31,161 nucleotides of DNA from Spirochaetia bacterium (GTDB lineage Bacteria > Spirochaetota > Spirochaetia > Treponematales > Breznakiellaceae): assembly GCA_026002045.1 (NCBI GenBank), contig BOAV01000023.1:1-31161 (forward strand). Reading direction: 5' to 3'. This document shows, piece after piece, positions 1 to 8,215 of the stretch. Position numbers and translations under genes: made by a program. The notes beneath the pieces are model-generated. The model did no database searches, had not been told where the DNA came from, and saw only the letters and a program-made list of their open reading frames with translations. Position 1 is the first letter of the stretch; each line of letters starts with the position of its first letter.

Positions 1-54
1 TATGTGATACATCAGCGTACTCACATTATGTTCTTTATGGATGATCTCACTCAT
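1..54 (-). CDS. tnpA: IS200/IS605-like transposase TnpA, N-terminal fragment cut by the window edge
   Basis: An open frame without stops runs from an ATG at 54 (minus strand) off the left edge and encodes 18 residues, MSEIIHKEHNVSTLMYHI. The HKxHNVSxLxYH pattern is what I expect at the start of small IS200/IS605-family (Y1, HUH) transposases, which go on to a CPAKYRR-like segment; that part lies outside the window. AGAAGG lies directly against the ATG, an unusually short spacing. The upstream hairpin at 80-95 fits the left end of such an element. The family call rests on very few residues, so it is moderate only. Confidence 0.5.
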   Translation of the reverse strand, partial: MSEIIHKEHNVSTLMYHI

Positions 55-79
55 CCTTCTAGTATATTCTTACTTTCAG

Positions 80-95
80 CCGCGGCAAGCCGCGG
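80..95. repeat. CCGCGG-CAAG-CCGCGG hairpin upstream of the partial transposase
   Basis: A 6-bp perfect inverted repeat with a 4-nt loop lies 26 bp upstream of the transposase ATG. IS200/IS605 elements carry subterminal hairpins that are recognised as single strands by TnpA, and a GC-rich hairpin in the tnpA leader is usual. This is probably the left end of the element; the exact end cannot be fixed without another copy. Confidence 0.45.
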
Positions 96-127
96 GGTAT
101 TAAACCGTATAGGCTTCGCCTAATAAA

Positions 128-162
128 AAAGGCCAGTCACCCCTATAGGATAACCGGCCTTT
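128..162. terminator. Bidirectional terminator-like hairpin
   Basis: AAAGGCC at 128-134 pairs with GGCCTTT at 156-162. The inner part contains the self-complementary CCTATAGG. The left arm is preceded by further A residues, so the minus-strand transcript would end in a U tract after the hairpin. It probably stops minus-strand transcription from the integrase and small gene before the IS-like element. Confidence 0.5.
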
Positions 163-190
163 GCTTTCGCAGTGAAACCACAAAATATAT

Positions 191-207
191 AAACCGCTAG
201 GCGGTTT
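191..207. terminator. Small hairpin downstream of the integrase-linked gene
   Basis: AAACCGC (191-197), loop TAG, GCGGTTT (201-207) forms a perfect 7-bp stem. It lies 22 bp beyond the stop of the small minus-strand gene. The following T run is short, so it is a weak terminator or a pause site rather than a textbook one. Confidence 0.4.
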
Positions 208-228
208 TAGTTGTACATAAACAATATA

Positions 229-468
229 TCACACAATAAATATATTGTCAATAGAAAAAACATAAAAGTATAGGGGTTTTAGCCCATACCATACTTTTTT
301 ATCCGTGTCATTTTTGACAAGCTCTATCAGTGTTTCACATAAGTCCAGCGCATCGCTGCGGTTCCCTATGCGGGGGCCTTTGGATTCAAGGTCCCCACCG
401 TCAAGGGTGTGGTCAAAGTCATAGCAGTAGGCGGCCATGTGCGCCTTGCGTGTTTCCTTGTCCATCAT
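229..468 (-). CDS. Small hypothetical protein coupled to the integrase
   Basis: A 79-residue product starting MMDKETRK. The start is chosen at 468 because AGGAGG sits a few bases upstream and the ATG overlaps the integrase TGA (ATGATG context), a typical translational-coupling arrangement. The protein has an acidic middle (CYDFDHTLDGGD) and a hydrophobic aromatic C-terminus; no family is recognised. The last part of the frame runs into AT-rich DNA, so the C-terminus may have been altered when the flanking sequence changed. Being coupled to an integrase it could be an accessory recombination or island protein, but it does not look like a winged-helix excisionase. Function unknown. Confidence 0.55.
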   Translation of the reverse strand: MMDKETRKAHMAAYCYDFDHTLDGGDLESKGPRIGNRSDALDLCETLIELVKNDTDKKVWYGLKPLYFYVFSIDNIFIV

Positions 469-1649
469 GCCCCCCTCCTGGTCCACACCCCGGCCATTTT
501 GTCCCGCGCCGCCGTGAAGTCTATGGCTTGCGCCGCGTGGGTGTAGTGGCTCATCATTGCCCCGGACTTATGCCCTGCCAGGGTCTGCATGGTCAGGTCG
601 TCAATGCCGTTCAAGCGTCCCAATGATACAAATGAATGGCGTAGACCATGGAAAGTAAGGTTACGTTTTTTCTGCTCCGCCGCATCAATACCGATGGAAG
701 CAAGTACCGCCTCCAGCGCCGCCGTGAACGCCGTGGCGCTTATCGGTTGTCCGTCTCTCTGTAGGCTCTCAAGAATATACGCGTCCGGGGCAGTATGCCG
801 CGCCGTTGCCCGTACCGCTTCAAGGCAAGCCCCTACCGCCGCGCCGAAGGGTACGGTCCGGCTGCTCCCGCACTTCGGGGTTTTTTCTTTATCGCCGGGT
901 ACATAGTTATGGCGGATGTGAATAAGCCCGTCCCCGCTGTCCCCCCATTGCAACCCCCGGACTTCCCCGCGCCGCATCCCGCAACATAGCCCCAAAAGTA
1001 CCGCCAGTTGCCGCCGGGGGTTGTCCGGGGGAAGGGCGCATATTGCCGCCGCTTCGGCCTGGGTCAATATGCCTTTTTCGGTTGCGATATGGGCGGCTTG
1101 TTTTACGGGTTTTGAAGGATCGGCGCTTATGTCTCCCCGTTCCGCCGCTTGGGCTAGGGCTGTCTTGATCCATTTCAAACAGGAGTTCACCCGGTCGCCG
1201 CTTATCCCGTGGGTTTCTCTTGCCCATAGTAGCCAGTGTTCAAGGTCTCTGGTTGTAAGGTCGGCAAGGCGTATTTTTTTGAATTGTGGGTAGGTGGCGA
1301 CATGAAGGCGGATGTCTCCTTGGGCAGTCTTTACATAAACGGACGACATGGCCTTACCTTCATTTTGTATGTATAGTCGGCAATAGTCCCCGGTCGGCTG
1401 CCAAAAGGAAGTAAGATATTCAATAAAGCCGATGTCGGTATTTTGTGCCCGGGCAAGAATACCCTGCCTTAGCAAGTCCGCCGCTACTTTTTCCGCTTCA
1501 CGCTTAGGCGATGTTTTTTTGACTTTAGTTGAAACACAAGCCGCCCATTGTTTGCGGGTATGGTCCCAAAATTTGGCTTGCCAGTAGGGGCTTTGCTCGC
1601 GGGTAAAGACTGAATAGTCGGCATGGCCGATGGACACCGAAAAACGCAT
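465..1649 (-). CDS. Tyrosine recombinase / phage-type integrase
   Basis: A site-specific tyrosine recombinase of 394 residues. The start at 1649 is preferred over the upstream one at 1673 because AAGGAG precedes it by 6 nt. The C-terminal catalytic domain shows the expected pattern: GMRRGEVRGLQW with the first Arg (about residue 220), HGLRHSF giving the H-x-x-R pair (about 333), GHKSGAMMSHY with the second His and the nucleophilic Tyr (about 367). The N-terminal part resembles a SAM-like core-binding domain with an Arm-binding region ahead of it. It lies 105 bp from the 3' end of a tRNA-Val gene in the same orientation, the classic arrangement for a genomic island integrated in a tRNA 3' end. 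All catalytic residues are visible, so it is probably active. It overlaps the downstream small gene by 4 nt. Confidence 0.93.
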   Translation of the reverse strand: MRFSVSIGHADYSVFTREQSPYWQAKFWDHTRKQWAACVSTKVKKTSPKREAEKVAADLLRQGILARAQNTDIGFIEYLTSFWQPTGDYCRLYIQNEGKAMSSVYVKTAQGDIRLHVATYPQFKKIRLADLTTRDLEHWLLWARETHGISGDRVNSCLKWIKTALAQAAERGDISADPSKPVKQAAHIATEKGILTQAEAAAICALPPDNPRRQLAVLLGLCCGMRRGEVRGLQWGDSGDGLIHIRHNYVPGDKEKTPKCGSSRTVPFGAAVGACLEAVRATARHTAPDAYILESLQRDGQPISATAFTAALEAVLASIGIDAAEQKKRNLTFHGLRHSFVSLGRLNGIDDLTMQTLAGHKSGAMMSHYTHAAQAIDFTAARDKMAGVWTRRGA

Positions 1650-1754
1650 AAAAAACTCCTTCGCGGGTGTCATTCGTTATGCACTCGCTTCAAAAAGTGT
1701 TTTTAGCGCCGGTGGTCAGGTAGCTAATTCTATATAAAACAAAGAATTACGATA

Positions 1755-1826
1755 TGGACGATACAAGATTTGAACTTGTGACTTCTACCGTGTGAAGGTA
1801 GCACTCTCCCACTGAGTTAATCGTCC
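1755..1826 (-). tRNA. tRNA-Val(CAC)
   Basis: A complete 72-nt cloverleaf can be drawn on the minus strand: acceptor GGACGAT/ATCGTCC with discriminator A, D-arm ACTC-AGTGGGA-GAGT, anticodon arm CTACC-TTCACAC-GGTAG giving anticodon CAC (reads GUG, Val), 5-nt variable loop, T-arm ACAAG-TTCAAAT-CTTGT. The 3' CCA is not encoded. It lies 47 bp downstream of the TPR gene and immediately upstream of the integrase, so its 3' half is the likely attachment site of the element to the left. No second copy of its 3' end is found inside the window. Confidence 0.93.
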
Positions 1827-1873
1827 GGGCAACTAATAAATTAATGATAGCACAAAGTGATGCGGTTGGTCAA

Positions 1874-4800
1874 TTATTCGGTGAGCCGGGCGGGCTGGGA
1901 GGTAAGTTCTTCCCAGATTGAGGGTTCAAGGACATCTTTGTCGATTTGGGGGTAGATCCGGGGCTCGTAGTCGGGGACGGGGTAGAGGGCGTTTCGGGAG
2001 TTGAGGAAGGCCAGGTTGATGCCGGGGGCGGAAAAGTCGCCGGCGCCGAGACGGACCATGGTGTTGGGATTGCGGGTAAGGGAGTCCCAGGCGCGGGCGG
2101 AGTCGGTGTAGAGACCCAGGGCGCGGGAACGGTAGCGATCCAGGACTCGCGGCTGGATGCTGCCCAGGCTCCGGCTGAGGGCTTCCAGGGTGACCCCCAT
2201 GTTGTTCCGGGTGATCATAAGGCGTTCCGCCAGATCGATGTACTCGGGGCGCTCGTTGGGCATAAGCATGGGGAGCCGGGAGCGTTCGGCCTCAAGAATG
2301 TCGAGCAGGCGGTTGTAGTAGCCCTGGGCGGCAAGGTAGTCGCCCCGCTGGTAGGTGACGTTCCCCAGAGCAAGGAGGATGCGCCGGTTCAGGGGCAATT
2401 CCGATGAGGCGGCGAAGAACCGTTCCAGGGCCTGCGGCCATTGCTCCTGACGGTAATAGGCGTTTCCCATCCGGTACTGGATTTCCGGGGGCGCCCAGCC
2501 GTTCTGCTCGGAACGCAGATAATATTGCAGGGCCATATCCATGTTCCCGGCCTTGGTAAAGTATTCGAGATCACCCAGGTCCGCATAGAGTTTGCCGTAT
2601 TCCGGGGATGGATTAAGGAGCTGCCGACTAAGGCCGTCCTCGTAAAGGCCGATGCCTTTGACAAGTTGTTCTTCGGCGGCAAAGAATTCCCGCTGGTCCG
2701 TAAGGACGTTGGCGTAACGCTGCTGGGCTGCTATCCGGTAGGCCAGACGCTTGACCGATTCTTCCCGGGCCGCGTCAAAGGCGCGGATGGCGGTTTCCAG
2801 GGCGTCCTGTTCTGCCGGAAAATCGCTCAAGTTGCGGTAGTACCGGGACAGGTGATAATGGCCTTCGGGCAGGGCGGGAGCGGTCTTTACCGCCCGGAGC
2901 AGCACATCCCGGACCCCCTGAATCTGCTCAATATATTCATTGGGAACGCCCCTGGCCTTTTCAGTCCGTTTGTCCATCAGATATCCCCCCAGCTCCGCCA
3001 GGGAAGCGCCGGAAATTTTCCGCTTGGGGTAATCCATAAAATAGGATTGCAGGGGCAGTACTTCCTTGAGGTTGTCGGTACGGATAAAAAACTTCATCAT
3101 CCGTTCCATCACGAGATCGATCTGAACGGGCTTTAACTTCTGGTCCAGGAGCCGGGCATAGGCGAACCGGGCGTCCTCATACCGGTCGTAGTCAATTTCA
3201 CCCCAGGCAAGGGCGTTATCCCCCAAGGCCAGGAGGGCGTCATAATCATTTACTTCATAATCAAGGATATTCCGCCGCAGCAGGGAATCTGCCTTCTCGT
3301 AGTTTCTTAAATACCAGGTTTCCAGGGCGGCATAATCCAGCACCCCCTTTTTGTCCCGTGGATAGAAGTTCAAAAGTTCATCGTACTTTTCTTCCGCGTA
3401 GCGGTACTGCCGCTCATCCCGGAAGGCTTCGGCGTATTTGTAGAACCAGTTTTTTACCCGGTGTATGCCGAAGGCCTGGGTAAAACGCTCGTTTGCCCGT
3501 TCGTATTCACCCTGCCCGATCCGCTCATAGCCCATTTTATAAATTGATTCAGCCCGCTGGGGTATATAGATGAATTGATAAGCCAGGTAAAAAACAGAAG
3601 CCGCCAGTACGGCGATCATCATAAAGAGCCGGAAAATGGGCAAAAAGTTATGAACAAAGATGTAGACGAAACTTGACTGTTGCGCTTCCAGTTCCGCGCC
3701 GGTCTTTTTCTCAAAACCTTTGGGGATGACAATGGTCCGGCCAAGAATTTTTCCCGCCAGGGCGGCGGTTTCCCGTGCCGGGGCCCCCCGAACCAATAAC
3801 TTGATCAGTTGGGACATTTGTTCCGGGGTAACTACCTCTTCAGCTATCAGTTCTTCGCAGGCTACCCGTAAATTAAGGGGATACCCGAAAAGGGTCTCCT
3901 GAAATTTTGCCAGATCCTTGTCACTGAGCCGGATTTCCTCAACATCGTCCGAGGGGGCAACATCGGGTGTACGCCCTGCCTTCCCCTTTACACCGGATTT
4001 GGCGGCGGGAAGATCCGCAAGAACCTCATCAAGCCCCGGAAGTGCAAATTCTTCCAGACCCTCACCGGAGGCCTTGGCAGAGTCGGCGCTATCGGCCGCA
4101 AAATCCTCAGGAAGCTTATCCCCTCCCTCAAGATTAAAGTCATCAAAGGAATCGGACGGCGCATCAGCCCCGTCAGTTTCCGGAAAATCTGCGCCTCCGC
4201 TGCCTGATGCAAATTCATCAGGAATTTCCACGGATACGGGGGGTTGTTCCGGGGGGAGTTCCGCCGACTGTTCCGGGGGAAGCTCTGTCGGCTGTTCCGG
4301 GGGAAGCTCTGTCGGCTGTTCCGGGGGAAGCTCTGCCGACTGGTCCGGGGCAGGGGCGGCATCATCAGCCAAATCCGGACCTTCAGCGATGTCGGCGTCA
4401 GCGGCGGATTCAGCCCCGGCGCTTGTATCGGCAACGGCATCGGCGAGGTTGTTCATGGGCGGCAAACCCGGTTCGGACAATTGACCGCCAAAATCCCGAT
4501 CCTCACCAACATCGCCAAGGTCAAAATCTTCGGCGGAGGCCTCGCTACCGGTATTCTCCACGAGATCAGGAATATCCACTGATTCACCGGCAGGTTCCTC
4601 TACCGGGATGTCGGGCGTACCGGATTCCACATCATCGGCCAAGCCGTTTAGCAGATCATCGGGGATGGCAAAATCGTCGTTGTCTGTTTCAGGGGCGGAT
4701 TCAGCCTCAGAGGCCGGTTCCCCGGCCCCTTCTGATATGTCGGGAAGATCGTCGGGAATGGTGTCGAGGAAGGCGCCGAAGTCTAAATCAGCATCGGCGT

Positions 4801-5008
4801 CTGAAAGAAGACCGGCGTCGGCCGAATCAGGGGCCGCTGTTCCGGCCGGGGACTCCGCAGGGGCAAGCTTGGGGGCCGGTTTGGCGGCTTCGTGGTCCGG
4901 AAGGGGAAAATCCTCAAGGGGTATATGTTGAGCCGCAAGGGCGGCAGGTTCGCCACCGATGTTACCGAATGAGTATTTAAATTCCTGAAGCGCTCGTAAT
5001 GACGGCAT
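1874..5008 (-). CDS. Large single-pass membrane TPR protein (candidate periplasmic-flagellar collar component)
   Basis: 1044 residues in three parts. Residues 1-350 are low-complexity and very acidic, rich in Asp, Glu, Ala and Pro, and probably disordered; they contain a PPEQ repeat. Residues about 352-440 (from DDVEEIRLSDKDLAKF to ILGRTIVIPKGF) form a compact, conserved-looking domain. A single transmembrane segment follows at about 457-481 (FRLFMMIAVLAASVFYLAY). The remaining 560 residues are helical TPR-like repeats, for example ALLALGDNALAWGE and YYRQEQWPQALERFF. The likely topology is a cytoplasmic N-terminus and a periplasmic TPR domain. This layout resembles the Borrelia flagellar collar protein FlcA (BB0326), but that is inferred from architecture only. 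No good Shine-Dalgarno precedes the ATG, and the start lies only 41 bp from a divergent gene. Confidence 0.85.
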   Translation of the reverse strand: MPSLRALQEFKYSFGNIGGEPAALAAQHIPLEDFPLPDHEAAKPAPKLAPAESPAGTAAPDSADAGLLSDADADLDFGAFLDTIPDDLPDISEGAGEPASEAESAPETDNDDFAIPDDLLNGLADDVESGTPDIPVEEPAGESVDIPDLVENTGSEASAEDFDLGDVGEDRDFGGQLSEPGLPPMNNLADAVADTSAGAESAADADIAEGPDLADDAAPAPDQSAELPPEQPTELPPEQPTELPPEQSAELPPEQPPVSVEIPDEFASGSGGADFPETDGADAPSDSFDDFNLEGGDKLPEDFAADSADSAKASGEGLEEFALPGLDEVLADLPAAKSGVKGKAGRTPDVAPSDDVEEIRLSDKDLAKFQETLFGYPLNLRVACEELIAEEVVTPEQMSQLIKLLVRGAPARETAALAGKILGRTIVIPKGFEKKTGAELEAQQSSFVYIFVHNFLPIFRLFMMIAVLAASVFYLAYQFIYIPQRAESIYKMGYERIGQGEYERANERFTQAFGIHRVKNWFYKYAEAFRDERQYRYAEEKYDELLNFYPRDKKGVLDYAALETWYLRNYEKADSLLRRNILDYEVNDYDALLALGDNALAWGEIDYDRYEDARFAYARLLDQKLKPVQIDLVMERMMKFFIRTDNLKEVLPLQSYFMDYPKRKISGASLAELGGYLMDKRTEKARGVPNEYIEQIQGVRDVLLRAVKTAPALPEGHYHLSRYYRNLSDFPAEQDALETAIRAFDAAREESVKRLAYRIAAQQRYANVLTDQREFFAAEEQLVKGIGLYEDGLSRQLLNPSPEYGKLYADLGDLEYFTKAGNMDMALQYYLRSEQNGWAPPEIQYRMGNAYYRQEQWPQALERFFAASSELPLNRRILLALGNVTYQRGDYLAAQGYYNRLLDILEAERSRLPMLMPNERPEYIDLAERLMITRNNMGVTLEALSRSLGSIQPRVLDRYRSRALGLYTDSARAWDSLTRNPNTMVRLGAGDFSAPGINLAFLNSRNALYPVPDYEPRIYPQIDKDVLEPSIWEELTSQPARLTE
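4245..4340 (-). repeat. Four tandem 24-bp repeats encoding an ELPPEQ-type octapeptide
   Basis: Four head-to-tail 24-bp units (4245-4268, 4269-4292, 4293-4316, 4317-4340) with few differences, followed by a partial fifth. They encode PPEQ(P/S)(T/A)EL at about residues 222-255 of the TPR protein. The unit length is a multiple of three, so copy-number changes would keep the frame. They lie in the disordered N-terminal region and may act as a variable-length spacer. Confidence 0.9.
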
Positions 5009-5049
5009 ATTAAGATAATTAAGTATCGGCCGATAATTGAAAAGAGCTT

Positions 5050-5802
5050 ATGAAAACGATCACATTCAATGCTGCAATACTCCTTTTGGTAATTGCCGGT
5101 TCGATAGGAGCCGCAGATATTGAATCCTCTCAATTTATCGACCACATGAAGAGCCTGAGCGGCCCCGGCGCGCCTGAGCTCTACGAGGATTCGGTCATTT
5201 TCACTGCCCCATCCTCCAATCATCGGGTAGGGATCGCCTTTGCCCACGAGGGATTCGCCAAAGTCCACTGGCTGCGGCAGTTTCTTGTTGCCCAGGACCC
5301 CCTGGGCGCCCCCATTCCCAAGGGCAAAAAAGTTCCCGATCCTTACATGGATTCAGGACTTCGCTTTTTAGTATACCAGATCCCCAAAAACTTTTCAGAA
5401 CTGGAATACCGCATGGTGATCGACGGCCTGTGGACCACGGACCCCGCAAACCCCGCCAGCCGCAAAGACAGCCGCTCCGGCCTGACCCTTTCCGTACTAT
5501 CCCTCCCCGTAAAGCCCCCGGCCCCCAGCCCCTATAGCGGCCCCAGGGGATCCCTGAGTTTTTCCTTCAAGGGGCCCCCGGGCGAAACCGTTACCGTGGC
5601 AGGCAGCTTCAACAACTGGGACCCCTTTATGTACGAACTTATCGAAAACCCCGCCGGAACCTACTCCCTCACCATTCCCCTCCCGCCCGGCATCTACCAA
5701 TACGTCTTCTTCCACCGGGGCGAGCGCTACCTTGATCCCTACAACTTCCGTCGTGCCTACGCCAAAGACGGTACAACCGCATCGGAAGCGGCGATAGAGT
5801 AA
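5050..5802 (+). CDS. Secreted protein with a C-terminal glycogen-binding (CBM48/AMPK-like, E-set) domain
   Basis: 250 residues. The N-terminus MKTITFNAAILLLVIAGSIGA is a signal peptide with a probable cleavage after GAA. A central domain of unknown type follows (residues about 25-155). The C-terminal 85 residues carry the immunoglobulin-like carbohydrate-binding pattern: GSLSFSFKGPPGETVTVAGS, FNNWDPF, PPGIYQYVFFHRGERYLDPYN. This fold is found in isoamylase N-terminal domains and AMPK beta subunits, where it binds alpha-glucans. No catalytic domain is visible. It is divergent from the TPR gene with a 41-bp gap, suggesting a shared regulatory region. Export to the periplasm is likely; its ligand is unknown and it may be structural rather than glycogen-binding. 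Confidence 0.8.
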   Translation: MKTITFNAAILLLVIAGSIGAADIESSQFIDHMKSLSGPGAPELYEDSVIFTAPSSNHRVGIAFAHEGFAKVHWLRQFLVAQDPLGAPIPKGKKVPDPYMDSGLRFLVYQIPKNFSELEYRMVIDGLWTTDPANPASRKDSRSGLTLSVLSLPVKPPAPSPYSGPRGSLSFSFKGPPGETVTVAGSFNNWDPFMYELIENPAGTYSLTIPLPPGIYQYVFFHRGERYLDPYNFRRAYAKDGTTASEAAIE

Positions 5803-5871
5803 TTTATATACCTGAAAGATTGCGACAGGCGTTGATAAGCGCAATATCCACCTGAACCGAGAAGATCGCAA

Positions 5872-7611
5872 CTACACCCCTTCCTTCCCGCTGTCCTTCT
5901 TCCGTATCAAATTCCGCTGAATTTTCCCGCTGATCGTTTTTGGCAGCTCCGCGACAAACTCCACAATCCGGGGGTATTTGTAGGGGGCGGTGACCCGTTT
6001 GACGTGATTTTGCAGTTCCCTTTCAAGTTCCTTTGAGGGGCTGAAGCCGCGGGCAAGGACGATGGTGGCCTTGACCACCTGGCCCCGGACCGGGTCCGGC
6101 GCGGCGGTGACCGCGCACTCCAGCACCGAAGGATGCTCCATCAGGGCGCTTTCCACTTCAAAGGGGCCGATGCGGTAACCGGAGCATTTTATCACATCAT
6201 CGTTGCGGCCGACGAACCAGTAGTAGCCGTCCGCGTCGTGCCAGGCCATGTCGCCGGTGTGGTAAACTCCGTCGTACCACGCAGCTTTGGTGATGTCATC
6301 GTCTTTCCAGTAACCGCGGAAGAGACCGGGCACGCCGGACTGGCCCTTCCCCAAAAAAGTTTCGCCGGGCTGGGGATATGCATCGGCCGCAGTAATACTG
6401 ATATTGCCCACGATGCCGTCGTCGCAGGGCCTGCCGTCCTCGTCCAATAAATTGAGGCCGAAGAGGGGCGCGGGCTTACCCATGGAGCCGGGCTTGACCG
6501 GCAGCCATTTAAAGGCCGCAGCCATCACCGAGGTCTCCGACTGGCCAAAGCCTTCGCGAATTTCCAGGCCCGTCATTTCTTTTATCTGGTGAAACACCTC
6601 GGGACTTAAGGGTTCCCCGGCCACGCCAGTGTGCTCAATAAAACTGAAATCGTAGCCGGAAAGATCCTCTTTAATGAGGAAGCGGAAGATCGTGGCGGTG
6701 GCGCAGAAGGTGGCGGGCCGCAGCCGTTGGAGGGCGTCCAACATTCCGTGGGGGGTGAACTTTTCCGTGTCGTAAGCGCCCACCGCGGCCCCGCAGATCC
6801 ACTGTCCGTAAATTTTGCCCCAGGCGAATTTGGCCCAGCCCGAATCGGTTTGGGTCATGTGGACTTTATTGTTCTGAACGCACTGCCAGTATTTTGCGGT
6901 GACGATGTGCCCCAGGGCGAGGCTGTGGTTGTGGAGCACCATCTTGGGCATCCCCGTAGTACCGGAGGAAAAGTAGATCAGCATGGGTTCGCTGGTGCGG
7001 GTGGCCGCGCTGCCCGTGGGCCGCGTAAAATCCCCGGCGGCCTTTTCAATTTCAGCGCGCATATCAAGGAAGCCCGCAGGAATAACGTTGCCCACCACCG
7101 CAACGGTCTTGACGCTTTCACATTCCGGCAGAGCGGCGCCGATATTGTTCAGCAATTCTTTATCATCAACGCTGATGAGGAGTTTAACCTCGGCGATGTT
7201 GCAGCGATAAATGATATCCTTTTGGGTAAGCTGAAAGGTGCCGGGGATACAGACCGCGCCGATCTTCATCAATGCGGTCATCAGGACCCAGACTTCGGGG
7301 CGCTGCTTTAAGATCAGCATTACTACATCGCCTTTTTTGATGCCTATTGAAAGAAGCGCCTGGGCAGCCTTGTCGCTTTGGCGTTTGATGTCGGTAAAGG
7401 TGAAGGAGCGCATGGCCCCTTCATCGTTGGTCCAGAGGAGGGCCAGCTTGTCCGGATCTATCCGGGCCCACTCGTCAACCACGTCAAAGGCGAAGTTGAA
7501 ATTCTCCGGCACATTGCAGCGGTAGTTGGCGTAGAAATCATCGTAACTATCAAAATCAATCCGGGGGCAATAACGGGATAAGATCTCGCTGCCGTTTGTG
7601 TTTTCGCTCAT
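5872..7611 (-). CDS. AMP-forming acyl-CoA synthetase (ANL superfamily, acetyl/medium-chain type)
   Basis: 579 residues, full length for the family. It activates a carboxylic acid through an acyl-adenylate and transfers it to CoA. Visible motifs: the P-loop IYFSSGTTGMPKMVLHNH (about 210-227), GEPLSPEVF and EGFGQSETS (aromatic/adenine-binding), YHTGDMAWHDADGYYWFVGR followed by NDDVIKCSGYRIGPFEVESA (hinge and A8 region, about 455-488), and PKTISGKIQRN with the catalytic Lys (about 555-565). The last features are those of ACSM-like synthetases. AGGA precedes the ATG at 7611. It follows the XRE/cupin regulator by 5 nt, so they are co-transcribed and the regulator probably senses a related metabolite. 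Substrate not determinable from sequence. Confidence 0.9.
   Translation of the reverse strand: MSENTNGSEILSRYCPRIDFDSYDDFYANYRCNVPENFNFAFDVVDEWARIDPDKLALLWTNDEGAMRSFTFTDIKRQSDKAAQALLSIGIKKGDVVMLILKQRPEVWVLMTALMKIGAVCIPGTFQLTQKDIIYRCNIAEVKLLISVDDKELLNNIGAALPECESVKTVAVVGNVIPAGFLDMRAEIEKAAGDFTRPTGSAATRTSEPMLIYFSSGTTGMPKMVLHNHSLALGHIVTAKYWQCVQNNKVHMTQTDSGWAKFAWGKIYGQWICGAAVGAYDTEKFTPHGMLDALQRLRPATFCATATIFRFLIKEDLSGYDFSFIEHTGVAGEPLSPEVFHQIKEMTGLEIREGFGQSETSVMAAAFKWLPVKPGSMGKPAPLFGLNLLDEDGRPCDDGIVGNISITAADAYPQPGETFLGKGQSGVPGLFRGYWKDDDITKAAWYDGVYHTGDMAWHDADGYYWFVGRNDDVIKCSGYRIGPFEVESALMEHPSVLECAVTAAPDPVRGQVVKATIVLARGFSPSKELERELQNHVKRVTAPYKYPRIVEFVAELPKTISGKIQRNLIRKKDSGKEGV
6390..6400 (-). repeat. 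CAGTATTNCTG-family motif (exact 11-mer)
   Basis: CAGTAATACTG on the plus strand, inside the acyl-CoA synthetase, where it encodes S-I-T in the ISITAA stretch. It is one of the exact members of the iterated motif described at 22463-22473. Confidence 0.7.
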
Positions 7612-7616
7612 GTCAA

Positions 7617-8180
7617 TTATTCCTGTATGATGGTGATGAATTTTGCCGGCGCGCCCACTGCGGCCTGGCCGTGGGGGATACCTGCGTCAAAGTAGATGGT
7701 GTCCCCGGCGTTCAAATCGTATTCCCGCTTGCCAATGGTGACCTTTACCACACCTTCAACCACATAGTTGAATTCCTGGCCGGAATGTTTTACCAGCGGG
7801 GCGGGGGGCTTGCTCGGGTCCAGAAACACCAGCAGGGGTTCCATGGTCCGGTCCTTGAAGTTGTAGGCCAGGCTTGAAAATTCATAGCCGGGGTAACGCT
7901 CAACCTGGATGCCCTTCCCGGCGCGGCACACACTGGCGGTGTCCATCCGGGGGGCCTCCCCGGTGAGCAGCACCGTGGTATCCGTCCCCAGGCGGTTTGA
8001 AATTTTGTACAGGGCGCTGATGGGGATATCCGCTTCACCGGACTCGTACTGCGCGTAAGTCTCGTAGGGGATCCCGATATCCTTTGCCATATCCATGGCG
8101 CTGATCTCCAGTATTTCCCGCAGTTCCCTGATCCTGCCGGGGATCTGGGTGAGGTTATCATCTATCGATTTATTTGGCAT
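7617..8180 (-). CDS. XRE-family transcriptional regulator with C-terminal cupin sensor domain
   Basis: 187 residues. Residues about 12-70 form a helix-turn-helix of the XRE type (IRELREILEISAMDMAKDIG, then PYETYAQYESGEADIPISAL). Residues about 110-187 form a cupin barrel (HSGQEFNYVVEGVVKVTIG, then GDTIYFDAGIPHGQAA). This architecture (PuuR-like) usually binds a small metabolite in the cupin and represses a neighbouring catabolic operon. GGAG lies 8-9 nt before the ATG at 8180. It sits between the PHP gene (35 nt upstream) and the acyl-CoA synthetase (5 nt downstream) and probably regulates this operon. The effector is unknown. Confidence 0.9.
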   Translation of the reverse strand: MPNKSIDDNLTQIPGRIRELREILEISAMDMAKDIGIPYETYAQYESGEADIPISALYKISNRLGTDTTVLLTGEAPRMDTASVCRAGKGIQVERYPGYEFSSLAYNFKDRTMEPLLVFLDPSKPPAPLVKHSGQEFNYVVEGVVKVTIGKREYDLNAGDTIYFDAGIPHGQAAVGAPAKFITIIQE

Positions 8181-8215
8181 GGGCGCTGTCTCCTGTTCAT
8201 ATATATAGTGTATAG

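Noticed and set aside
2441..3136. 231-residue frame opposite the TPR gene
   Set aside because: Antisense of the TPR coding region without motifs.
4245..4340. Possible CRISPR-like repeat
   Set aside because: Units are directly adjacent without spacers, multiple of three and in frame; it is a coding tandem repeat. No CRISPR array was seen anywhere in the window.
4207..4980. 257-residue Arg/Gln/Pro-rich frame opposite the acidic arm
   Set aside because: Biased composition is the complement of the acidic low-complexity coding region.
5803..5871. Terminator between the convergent secreted-protein and acyl-CoA synthetase genes
   Set aside because: I could not find a stable hairpin with a T run in these 69 bp.
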